Assembly: GCF_009765165.1 (NCBI RefSeq) | Contig: NZ_VLNU01000001.1 | Location: 434,001 to 498,000, forward strand | DNA from: Lysobacter panacisoli | GTDB taxonomy: Bacteria; Pseudomonadota; Gammaproteobacteria; Xanthomonadales; Xanthomonadaceae | Reading direction: 5' to 3' | Length of the DNA stretch: 64,000 nt | Shown here: in pieces, positions 1-9,223 of the stretch | How the letters are laid out: every line of letters begins with the position of its first letter | How positions within the stretch are numbered: the stretch's first letter is position 1 | Program-made: the position numbers and the translations under genes | The notes under the pieces: model-generated | What the model was told of the DNA's origin: nothing | What the model saw: the letters and a program-made list of their open reading frames with translations, nothing else | The model's database searches: none

Positions 1-52
1 CGACCGCACCTGCGGTGGCACGGCCCTTCCCCCTCCTCCATTCTTCCCGTCC

Positions 53-1138
53 ATGACCCCGACGCTGCGCCGCAAACTCGAAGCCCTCGCCGAACGCCGC
101 GAAGAACTCGAACGCCTCCTTTCCGACCCCGGCGTGATCGGCGACGCCGATCGCTTCCGCCGCTTCTCGCGCGAGTTCGCGCAGCTGGAGCCGGTGGCGA
201 CGGCGTTGAAGGCCGAAGCGCAGGCGCGCAGCGATCTCGCCGCGGCCGAAGTGATGCGCGACGATCCCGAGCTCGCCGCGCTGGCCGAGGAAGAAATCGC
301 GGCCACGCACGAACGGCTGGAACGACTCGATGCCGAACTGCTCGCGCACCTGATCCCGAAGGATGCGCGCGACGAAGGCGACATCTACCTGGAAGTGCGC
401 GCCGGCACCGGCGGCGACGAAGCCGCGATCTTCGCCGGCGACCTGTTCCGCATGTACGCGCGCTATGCCGAACGCCAGGGCTGGCGCGTGGAGATCGAGT
501 CGAGCAGTCCCGGCGAACACGGCGGCTTCAAGGAAGTGATCGCACGCGTCGAAGGACGCGGCGCGTATTCGCGACTGAAGTTCGAATCCGGCACGCATCG
601 CGTGCAGCGCGTGCCGGAAACCGAATCGCAGGGCCGCATCCACACTTCCGCGGCGACGGTGGCGATCATCCCGGTGGAATCGGCAGGCGAGCCGATCGTC
701 ATCAATCCCGCCGACCTGAAGGTCGATACGTTCCGCTCCAGCGGCGCCGGCGGCCAGCACGTCAACAAGACCGAATCGGCGATCCGCATCACCCACGTCC
801 CCAGCGGACTGGTGGTGGAAAGCCAGACCGAACGCAGCCAGCACGCCAACCGCGACAACGCGATGAAGCGCCTGTCGGCCATGCTGGCTGAAGCGCAGGC
901 GGCGAAGGCCGCGGCCGCGCAGGCCGAAACGCGCAAGCTGCAGGTCGGCAGCGGCGATCGCAGCCAGCGCATCCGCACCTACAACTTCCCGCAGGGCCGC
1001 ATCACCGACCACCGCGTCGAAGGCCTCACGCTCTACGACCTGCCCAATGTCCTGCAGGGCAGCCTCGACGAACTCGTCGGACGCCTGCAGCACGAACACC
1101 AGGCCGACGAACTCGCGCGGCTGACGCAGGAAGGCTGA
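53..1138 (+). CDS. prfA: Peptide chain release factor 1
   Basis: Class I release factor that reads UAA and UAG stop codons and triggers peptidyl-tRNA hydrolysis on the ribosome. The 361-residue length is normal for RF1. The catalytic GGQ loop lies at residues 233-235 inside [12 protein letters not shown], and the stop-codon-reading tripeptide is PET (residues 188-190), matching the P-x-T pattern of RF1 rather than the SPF of RF2. A coiled N-terminal domain covers roughly residues 1-100. The 52 bases before it hold no complete gene; in many gammaproteobacteria hemA lies upstream, but it is outside the window. Confidence 0.98.
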   Translation: MTPTLRRKLEALAERREELERLLSDPGVIGDADRFRRFSREFAQLEPVATALKAEAQARSDLAAAEVMRDDPELAALAEEEIAATHERLERLDAELLAHLIPKDARDEGDIYLEVRAGTGGDEAAIFAGDLFRMYARYAERQGWRVEIESSSPGEHGGFKEVIARVEGRGAYSRLKFESGTHRVQRVPETESQGRIHTSAATVAIIPVESAGEPIVINPADLKVDTFRSSGAGGQHVNKTESAIRITHVPSGLVVESQTERSQHANRDNAMKRLSAMLAEAQAAKAAAAQAETRKLQVGSGDRSQRIRTYNFPQGRITDHRVEGLTLYDLPNVLQGSLDELVGRLQHEHQADELARLTQEG

Positions 1139-1209
1139 GGCGGACGCGCCGGGCGGCTGACTACTGCGGTTGACTACAATCTGCCACCAGCCCCGAGGAC
1201 GAACGCCCC

Positions 1210-2007
1210 ATGCCCCTCGCGATCCAGCGCGCCACCCCCGCCGATCTCGATGCCGTCGTTCCACTGTTCGATGCATATCGCCAGTTCTACGAACAACCGT
1301 CCGACCTCGCGCGTGCGCGCCGCTTCCTCGAAGAACGCCTGCACAACAGCGAATCGGTGATCCTGCTGGCCACCGACCAGGGGCGCGCGGCAGGTTTCAC
1401 CCAGCTCTATCCGACGTTCTCGTCGGTGCGCACGGGACGGCTGTGGATCCTCAACGACCTCTACGTCGCCAGCGACGCGCGACGCAGCGGCGTCGGCCGT
1501 GCGTTGCTCGACGCGGCGGCCGCATTCGCGCGCGAGGACGGTGCGGTCGGCATCGCCCTGGAAACCACGCGCGATAACGCCACCGCGCGAGCGCTCTATT
1601 CCGCCGCGGGCTGGGAGGAAGCGCAGACGCAGTGGTATTCGCTGTCGTTCGCGCGGCCGTCGGCCGCCATCCACGGCGAAGCGCTGTTCTCCTATGGCAC
1701 GCTGCAGGATGCGAACGTGCAGCAACGCCTGTTCGGTCGCACCTTCACCGGCGCCGCCGATGCGCTCGCCGGCTACCGGATGGACTGGCTCGAGGAACGC
1801 GATCCCTCGGCGGTGAGTGCCAGCGGCATCGTGCGTCATCCGATCGTGCGCGCCAGCGGCGATCCGGCCGATCGCGTACCGGGCACCGTGCTGTACCTCA
1901 GCGCGGAGGAAATCGCGAAGGCCGACGAGTACGAGGCCGGCGATTATCGCCGCGTGCGCGTTCGCCTCGCCTCCGGTCTCGACGCCTGGCTGTACGAAGA
2001 AGCCTGA
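1210..2007 (+). CDS. GNAT acetyltransferase fused to AIG2-like gamma-glutamylcyclotransferase domain
   Basis: Two-domain protein of 265 residues. Residues 1-150 read as a GNAT N-acetyltransferase, with the acetyl-CoA loop RRSGVG at 91-96 and a typical NxxARxLYxxxGW segment near 123-136. Residues 157-265 read as a GGCT/AIG2-like cyclotransferase fold, with the YGTL signature at 162-165 and a conserved acidic DEYEAGDYRR stretch near the end. No frameshift separates the two halves, so it is a true fusion in this sequence. The substrate is unknown. Its stop lies next to the GTG start of the following gene, suggesting co-transcription. Confidence 0.85.
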   Translation: MPLAIQRATPADLDAVVPLFDAYRQFYEQPSDLARARRFLEERLHNSESVILLATDQGRAAGFTQLYPTFSSVRTGRLWILNDLYVASDARRSGVGRALLDAAAAFAREDGAVGIALETTRDNATARALYSAAGWEEAQTQWYSLSFARPSAAIHGEALFSYGTLQDANVQQRLFGRTFTGAADALAGYRMDWLEERDPSAVSASGIVRHPIVRASGDPADRVPGTVLYLSAEEIAKADEYEAGDYRRVRVRLASGLDAWLYEEA

Positions 2008-2008
2008 C

Positions 2009-3718
2009 GTGCACAACGATCCGCGCATCGAACTGCGCCGCGCGCTGGAGCTCAACCCGGGCGACGGTTACGCCTGGATCCTGCTCGCCGAGCACGAACT
2101 CGATGCCGGCGACGCGCAGGCCGGCGCAATGGCGGCGCAACGCGCGCTCGCGCTGCGTCCCGGCCATCCGGAAGCACTGGCACGTCTGGGTCGCGCGCAA
2201 TGGATGCAGGGCCGTCGCGACGAGGCCGTCGACAGCCTGCGCGCCGCCGCGGACAACGCGCCGCAGCACCCCGGCATCGCCGTGTGGCTGGGCCATGCAC
2301 TGGAAGATGTCGGCGAGGCCGAAGCTGCGGCCGACGCATACTCGCGCGCGCATGCGCTGGCGCCGCAGGAACCGCAGATCGCCGCGTACCTGCTCGCGTG
2401 GCGACGCAAGCTGTGCGACTGGCGCGATCTCGACGCGCTGTCGGCACAGGTGCGTGCTGCGGTAAACGAAGGTTCCGCGTCGGTGGAGCCGCTCGCCTTC
2501 CTCAGTGAGGACGCCGCCGCGACCGAGCAACTGCGCTGCGCGCAGCTGCGCGCGCACGCCATCGCGCGCATGGTGCGTCCGTTGCCGCCCGCGCCGGCGA
2601 CGACGAACGAACGACTGCGCGTGGGTTTTCTGTCGAACGGATTCGGTGCGCATCCGACAGGATTGCTGACGGTCGCCCTGTTCGAGGAACTACGCACGCT
2701 CGACGCATTCGACCTGCACCTGTTCGCGCTCAACCGCGATGACGCCAGCGCGATCCGCGCCCGCCTGCAGGCTGCCGCGCACGCGTTGCATGACGTTTCG
2801 ATGCAACCGCACCAGCGCGTGGCGGAGCGCATCCGCGAAGCCGGCATCGACGTGCTGTTCGACCTGCGCGGCTGGGGTGGTGGCGGCGCACCGGAAGCGT
2901 TGGCCATGCGGTCCGCGCGCGTGCAGGTCAACTGGCTCGCCTATCCCGGCACCTCGGGCGCGCCGTGGATCGACCATGTGCTGGCCGATGCATTCGTGCT
3001 GCCGACCGCGATGGAGGCTGCCTTCAGCGAATCGGTCGTGCGCCTGCCGCGTTGCTTCCAGCCGTCCGATACAAGACGCGCGTTGCCGGAGCCGCCCACT
3101 CGCGCGCAGTGCGGGCTGCCCGAACACGGCGTGGTGTTCTGCTGCTTCAACAACAGCTACAAGCTCAATCCGCGCAGCATGTCGCGCGCGTTCGCGGTCC
3201 TGCGCGACGTGCCCGATAGCATCCTCTGGCTGCTATCCGGCCCCGGCCGCGCCGACGATCGCCTGCGCGCGGCCGCGCAGGCGCAGGGCGTGGCGTCGCA
3301 GCGGCTGGTGTTCATGGCAAAGCAACCGCACGCCGACTACCTCGCACGCCTGCGTCATGCCGACCTGTTCCTCGACACCGAACCGTACAACGCGCACACC
3401 ACCGCCTCCGACGCGCTGTGGGCTGGCTGCCCTGTACTGACACGCCCGGGCGGCACGTTCGCCGCGCGCGTCGCAGGCAGCCTCAACCACCATCTCGGCA
3501 TGCCGTCGATGAACGTGGACAGCGACGAAGCCTTCATCGCGCGCGCCGTCGCGCTTGGACGCGATCCGCAGGCGCTGGCCGCGTTGCGCGAAGAACTCGC
3601 CCTGCGCCGCCACGACAGCGGGCTGTTCGACATGACCGGATTCGCGCGCGATTTCGCCGACGCGGTGCGCTCGATGGCGCACCCTCGCCCCTTCTCAGGA
3701 GTAGGCTCACTGCCATGA
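2009..3718 (+). CDS. TPR protein with O-GlcNAc transferase (SPINDLY/OGT, GT41) domain
   Basis: Predicted cytoplasmic glycosyltransferase of 569 residues. The first 130 or so residues form tetratricopeptide repeats (LNPGDGYAWILLAEHELDAG and following units). The rest matches the OGT/SPINDLY catalytic domain: VNWLAYPGTSG, CCFNNSYKLNP and an AHTTASDALWAGCPVLT block are family hallmarks. The GTG at 2009 is chosen because upstream in-frame codons read as a shadow of the preceding gene and TPR homology starts immediately. The stop overlaps the moaB start in an ATGA junction. Acceptor proteins cannot be predicted; bacterial members are poorly characterised. Confidence 0.88.
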   Translation: MHNDPRIELRRALELNPGDGYAWILLAEHELDAGDAQAGAMAAQRALALRPGHPEALARLGRAQWMQGRRDEAVDSLRAAADNAPQHPGIAVWLGHALEDVGEAEAAADAYSRAHALAPQEPQIAAYLLAWRRKLCDWRDLDALSAQVRAAVNEGSASVEPLAFLSEDAAATEQLRCAQLRAHAIARMVRPLPPAPATTNERLRVGFLSNGFGAHPTGLLTVALFEELRTLDAFDLHLFALNRDDASAIRARLQAAAHALHDVSMQPHQRVAERIREAGIDVLFDLRGWGGGGAPEALAMRSARVQVNWLAYPGTSGAPWIDHVLADAFVLPTAMEAAFSESVVRLPRCFQPSDTRRALPEPPTRAQCGLPEHGVVFCCFNNSYKLNPRSMSRAFAVLRDVPDSILWLLSGPGRADDRLRAAAQAQGVASQRLVFMAKQPHADYLARLRHADLFLDTEPYNAHTTASDALWAGCPVLTRPGGTFAARVAGSLNHHLGMPSMNVDSDEAFIARAVALGRDPQALAALREELALRRHDSGLFDMTGFARDFADAVRSMAHPRPFSGVGSLP

Positions 3719-4236
3719 CCGCCACCGCCGATTTCATTCCGTTGCAACTGTGCGTGCTGACCGTCTCGGACACGCGCACGCTCGAGCAGGACAGCTCGGG
3801 CGATTACCTCGTGCAGGCGCTGACCGATGCCGGCCATCGGCTCGCCGAGCGCGCGCTGTTGCCCGACGACCGTTACCGGCTGCGTGCGATCGTGTCGAAG
3901 TGGATCGCCGATGAGGCCGTCGACGGCATCCTCGTCACCGGAGGTACCGGCTTCACCGGTCGCGACTCCACGCCCGAAGCGCTGCTGCCGCTGCTCGACA
4001 AGCAGATGCCGGGGTTCGGCGAACTGTTTCGCTCGGTCAGCTTCGACGAGATCGGCACCTCGACGCTGCAATCGCGCGCGTTCGCGGGCCTGGCCAACGC
4101 GACGTTCGTGTTCGCCCTGCCCGGCTCGACCTCGGCCTGCCGCACGGCATGGGAAAAGATCATCCAGGCGCAGCTCGATTCGCGCACGCGGCCGTGCAAT
4201 CTCGCCACGCTGCGCCCGCGCCTGAAGGAACACTGA
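3715..4236 (+). CDS. moaB: Molybdenum cofactor biosynthesis protein B
   Basis: MoaB/Mog-family protein of 173 residues, associated with molybdopterin adenylylation in molybdenum cofactor synthesis. The MoCF_biosynth fold is visible: LTVSDTRT near the N-terminus, the TGGTGFTGRDSTPE nucleotide/pterin-binding block and the FALPGSTSAC motif. The ATG overlaps the stop of the glycosyltransferase gene by four bases, and AGGAG at 3697-3701 is a plausible ribosome site. No other molybdenum cofactor gene is in the window, so the operon link is positional only. Confidence 0.93.
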   Translation: MTATADFIPLQLCVLTVSDTRTLEQDSSGDYLVQALTDAGHRLAERALLPDDRYRLRAIVSKWIADEAVDGILVTGGTGFTGRDSTPEALLPLLDKQMPGFGELFRSVSFDEIGTSTLQSRAFAGLANATFVFALPGSTSACRTAWEKIIQAQLDSRTRPCNLATLRPRLKEH

Positions 4237-4290
4237 CACGCGGTCGTCACCTGCGCGCCCGCATCGTCTGCGCAATCCTGGAGTCACGCC

Positions 4291-4635
4291 ATGCCGCTGG
4301 ACACCACGCTGCAACTCCTCGCCCGGGCCCGTGGCCTGAGCGCCGCCGATCTCGCCACCGCGATCCCGCGTGCAGGCGTCGCCACCGTCACCGCGTGGCT
4401 GCGTGGCGAGAAGATGCCCGGGCGCGAACAGCTCGATGCGCTCGCGCGTGCGTTCGGCGTTCCCGCTGGCGCGCTGCTGGCGGAACTGGCGAGCACGCTC
4501 GATCCCGCACGCACACAGGGTGAGCACGACCTGCTCGCCGCGTACCGCGAACTCGACACGCGACAGCAGGGCGCGCTGCTGGAAGTCGCGCGCAGCATGG
4601 CCGGCACGCGCGCGCGCCGGCGACGGAGATCGTAA
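4291..4635 (+). CDS. Small helix-turn-helix (XRE-like) transcriptional regulator
   Basis: A 114-residue protein whose first 65 residues resemble a lambda-repressor-like helix-turn-helix (LARARGLSAADLATAI, then VTAWLRGEKMPGREQLDALARAFGV). The tail holds a helical segment and a very basic end (TRARRRRRS). Its TAA stop overlaps the ATG of the polyphosphate kinase gene (TAATG), so the two are probably translated together. It may regulate that kinase or its own operon; that is inference from position. Confidence 0.78.
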   Translation: MPLDTTLQLLARARGLSAADLATAIPRAGVATVTAWLRGEKMPGREQLDALARAFGVPAGALLAELASTLDPARTQGEHDLLAAYRELDTRQQGALLEVARSMAGTRARRRRRS

Positions 4636-5411
4636 TGGGCGAGATCAAGGGCAAGGAATACAAGGCTGCGCTCGAGTCGATGCAGGTCGAGCTGGCGCAG
4701 ATGGCGCGCTGGCTCAGCGACACGGGTCGCCGCCTCGTGGTGTTGTTCGAAGGCCGCGACACCGCCGGCAAGGGCGGCGCGATCGAGGCCATCGCCGAGC
4801 ACCTCAACCCGCGCCAGTGCCGCGTCGTTGCGTTGCCCAAGCCAAGCGAGCGCGAACAGGGACAGTGGTACTTCCAGCGTTACGTGCCACACCTGCCGGC
4901 CGCGGGCGAGATCGCCCTGTTCGACCGCAGCTGGTACAACCGTGCCGGCGTCGAGAAGGTGATGGACTTCACCGACAAGAAGCAGGTCGAGGCATTCCTG
5001 CGCCAGGCACCGGTGTTCGAGCAGTTGCTGGTCGACGACGGCATCGTGCTGTTCAAGTACTGGCTGTGCTGCGACCAGGACGAGCAGGAACAGCGTTTCG
5101 CCGAACGCCGCGAGGATCCACTCAAGCGCTGGAAGCTGTCGCCTATCGACGCGGCTTCGCGCGAGCGCTACGACGACTACACGCGTGCACGCGAGGCGAT
5201 GCTCAAGGCCACGCACACGAAGCATGCGCCGTGGACGCTGGTCGATTTCAACGACCAGAAGCTCGGCCGCCTCACCCTGGTCCGCGACCTGCTCGACCGC
5301 ATGCCGGACAAGAAGGTGCCCGAACACTGCGTGGAGTTCCCGCCGCTGCAGGGCAAGCCGAAGAAAGAGCATTACGGCGTGCTGGAACCCATCTCGCCGT
5401 TCGAACCGTGA
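4635..5411 (+). CDS. ppk2: Polyphosphate kinase 2 family protein
   Basis: PPK2-family enzyme of 258 residues that transfers phosphate between polyphosphate and nucleotides. The P-loop is GRDTAGKGG at residues 40-48 and the Walker B/lid region is FDRSWYNRAGVEKVM near 96-110. The WKLSPIDAASRERYDDYTRAREAML block is typical of class I PPK2. The length fits a single-domain PPK2. It overlaps the upstream HTH gene by one base and converges with the acylphosphatase gene 6 bp downstream. Nucleotide preference (GDP or ADP) cannot be read from sequence alone. Confidence 0.93.
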   Translation: MGEIKGKEYKAALESMQVELAQMARWLSDTGRRLVVLFEGRDTAGKGGAIEAIAEHLNPRQCRVVALPKPSEREQGQWYFQRYVPHLPAAGEIALFDRSWYNRAGVEKVMDFTDKKQVEAFLRQAPVFEQLLVDDGIVLFKYWLCCDQDEQEQRFAERREDPLKRWKLSPIDAASRERYDDYTRAREAMLKATHTKHAPWTLVDFNDQKLGRLTLVRDLLDRMPDKKVPEHCVEFPPLQGKPKKEHYGVLEPISPFEP

Positions 5412-5417
5412 CACGCC

Positions 5418-5687
5418 TCAGGCGGTGACGAAGCCCTCGCCCGCCTCGTCGTCGCGCGCGGGCAGGCGCTCCAGGTCGTCCACGCGTGCCCTCGGCGGGC
5501 CCTCGCGCAGCCAGGCGGTAAGCGCGTCGAGTGCCGCGTCGTCGCCGGCGGCGAGCACTTCGACGCGACCGTCCGGCAGGTTCTTCGCATAGCCGCGCAG
5601 GCCGAGCTTCAGCGCCTGCTCGCGGGCGGAGGCGCGGAAGAACACGCCCTGCACCTTGCCGCTGACGACGAAGCGCGCGGCGCTCAC
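5418..5687 (-). CDS. acyP: Acylphosphatase
   Basis: An 89-residue acylphosphatase that hydrolyses the carboxyl-phosphate bond of acyl phosphates. It has the family signature GKVQGVFFRAS, with catalytic Arg near residue 18, and KNLPDGRVEV with catalytic Asn near 36. The GTG at 5685-5687 gives the expected length; the same frame is open much further upstream, but that part lies antiparallel in codon sense to no known domain and overlaps the TlpA gene. The start overlaps the stop of the TlpA-like gene (GTGA). Confidence 0.92.
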   Translation of the reverse strand: MSAARFVVSGKVQGVFFRASAREQALKLGLRGYAKNLPDGRVEVLAAGDDAALDALTAWLREGPPRARVDDLERLPARDDEAGEGFVTA

Positions 5688-6271
5688 GACTGCGAGGCCT
5701 TCGGGCCGCCGGCCTTGGCGATGGCCGATTCGATGTCCTTCGCCGTCACCGGACCGAGGAACTTGTCGGCGACCTTGCCGTCCGGCGCGATCAGGTAGGT
5801 CATCGGCAGGCCGCGCGGCGTGGCGAAATCGGCGGGCGGATTGAACGTGTCCACCACCGCGATCGGATACACCACCGGATGCAGCTTGAGGAACACCTTC
5901 ATGTCGTCCGCGCTGATGTCCTCGTAGGCCAGGCCGACGACTTCGACGTGCTCGCGCATCGCATCCAGCGCCGAGAGTTCGGGCATCTCCTTCAGGCACG
6001 GCTTGCACCAGGTCGCCCAGAAGTTGACCACGACCCACTTGCCGCGACGTGCGGCGAGGTCGTACTCAGTGCCGTCGACCCCGGCGATCTTCAGCGTCGG
6101 CCTCTCGACGTCGCTCTCGGTGCGTGGCTGTTCGGCCGGCTGCGGCAGGGTCAGCGCGCCGGTGTCGGCGGGCGTCTGCGGCGCGGCCAGGTCGGTGTCG
6201 GGCGCCTTCTTGCTGCAGCCGGCGGCGAGCGCGAGGGCCAGGAGTGAAACGGAAATCGCACGGCGGTACAT
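5684..6271 (-). CDS. TlpA/ResA-family thioredoxin-like lipoprotein
   Basis: Membrane-anchored periplasmic thiol-disulfide protein of 195 residues. The ATG at 6271 starts a lipoprotein signal (MYRRAISVSLLALALAAGC) with lipobox LAAGC. A thioredoxin fold follows, with active site WCKPC in NFWATWCKPCLKEMPELS and the cis-Pro region GLPMTYLIAPDG. Such proteins reduce or deliver thiols for cytochrome c maturation or other envelope substrates. It begins 3 bp after the YihY gene ends and overlaps acyP, so the three minus-strand genes probably form one operon. Confidence 0.9.
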   Translation of the reverse strand: MYRRAISVSLLALALAAGCSKKAPDTDLAAPQTPADTGALTLPQPAEQPRTESDVERPTLKIAGVDGTEYDLAARRGKWVVVNFWATWCKPCLKEMPELSALDAMREHVEVVGLAYEDISADDMKVFLKLHPVVYPIAVVDTFNPPADFATPRGLPMTYLIAPDGKVADKFLGPVTAKDIESAIAKAGGPKASQS

Positions 6272-6273
6272 AG

Positions 6274-8589
<2,316 letters not shown>

Positions 8590-8596
8590 CGATGCC

Positions 8597-8620
8597 GGCC
8601 GCGACCGTATAATCGCGGCC
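8597..8620 (+). promoter_or_regulatory. Perfect -10 box inside a palindrome before the asparaginase-like gene
   Basis: TATAAT at 8608-8613 is a consensus -10 hexamer. It sits at the loop of a perfect 8-bp inverted repeat, GGCCGCGA (8597-8604) and TCGCGGCC (8613-8620). The region 17 bp upstream (CCTGAC, 8585-8590) is a poor -35. The gene starts at 8647. A promoter is likely; repressor binding to the inverted repeat is inference. Confidence 0.55.
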
Positions 8621-8646
8621 TCACACCTCGCGCGACGCACCCTCCG

Positions 8647-9132
8647 ATGGACCAGCTCTGCATCGTCACCACCGGTGGCACGATCGACAAGATCTACTTC
8701 GACGACAAGTCGGACTACCAGATCGGCGAGCCGCAGATCGGCAGCATCCTGCGCGAGCTGGGCGTCGCGTTCCAGTTCAACGTGATCCCGATCCTGCGCA
8801 AGGACTCGCTGCACATCACCGGCGAGGATCGCGAGCTGATCCGCGCCACCATCGCCGCGCAGCCGGCGAAGCACGTGCTGCTCACCCACGGCACGGACAC
8901 GATGGTCGAGACCGCGCAGGTGCTGTCGAGCCTGAAGGACAAGACCATCGTCCTCACCGGCGCGCTGAGCCCCGCGCGTTTCCGCGGCTCCGACGCCGAG
9001 TTCAACGTCGGCTGCGCCGTCGGCGCGGTGCAATCGCTGCCGCCGGGCGTGTACATCGCCATGAACGGTCGCATCTGGGATCCGACGAAGGTGCGCAAGA
9101 ACGTCGCCGCGAACCGCTTCGAGCCGACCTGA
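8647..9132 (+). CDS. Single-domain (N-terminal domain only) asparaginase-like protein
   Basis: A 161-residue protein that covers only the N-terminal domain of L-asparaginases, which are normally about 330 residues. The two catalytic threonine regions are present: TTGGTID (residues 8-14) and HGTDTM with its Thr-Asp pair. The C-terminal domain that completes the active site across a dimer is absent. The stop codon is intact and is followed directly by a terminator-like hairpin, so this looks like a stable short family and not a fresh truncation. Whether it hydrolyses asparagine is unknown. Confidence 0.82.
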   Translation: MDQLCIVTTGGTIDKIYFDDKSDYQIGEPQIGSILRELGVAFQFNVIPILRKDSLHITGEDRELIRATIAAQPAKHVLLTHGTDTMVETAQVLSSLKDKTIVLTGALSPARFRGSDAEFNVGCAVGAVQSLPPGVYIAMNGRIWDPTKVRKNVAANRFEPT

Positions 9133-9160
9133 AAAAAATGCCCCGGCATGTGGCCGGGGC
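9132..9160 (-). terminator. Rho-independent terminator of the first S8 protease gene
   Basis: GCCCCGGC (9140-9147) and GCCGGGGC (9153-9160) form an 8-bp GC stem with a five-base loop. On the minus strand the stem is followed by seven T residues (the A-tract at 9132-9138). It therefore ends minus-strand transcription of the protease gene whose stop is at 9224. Confidence 0.85.
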
Positions 9161-9223
9161 GCAGGGCCGCGATGGGGATCGCGGCTTCAGGGAGTCGTTG
9201 CGTTCTCTTGGAGTGGGCCTTCC

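Noticed and set aside
1158..1180. Promoter TTGACT/TACAAT before the GNAT fusion gene
   Set aside because: TACAAT at 1175-1180 is a fair -10, but no -35 lies at proper spacing; TGACTAC is merely repeated twice. Not enough to call.
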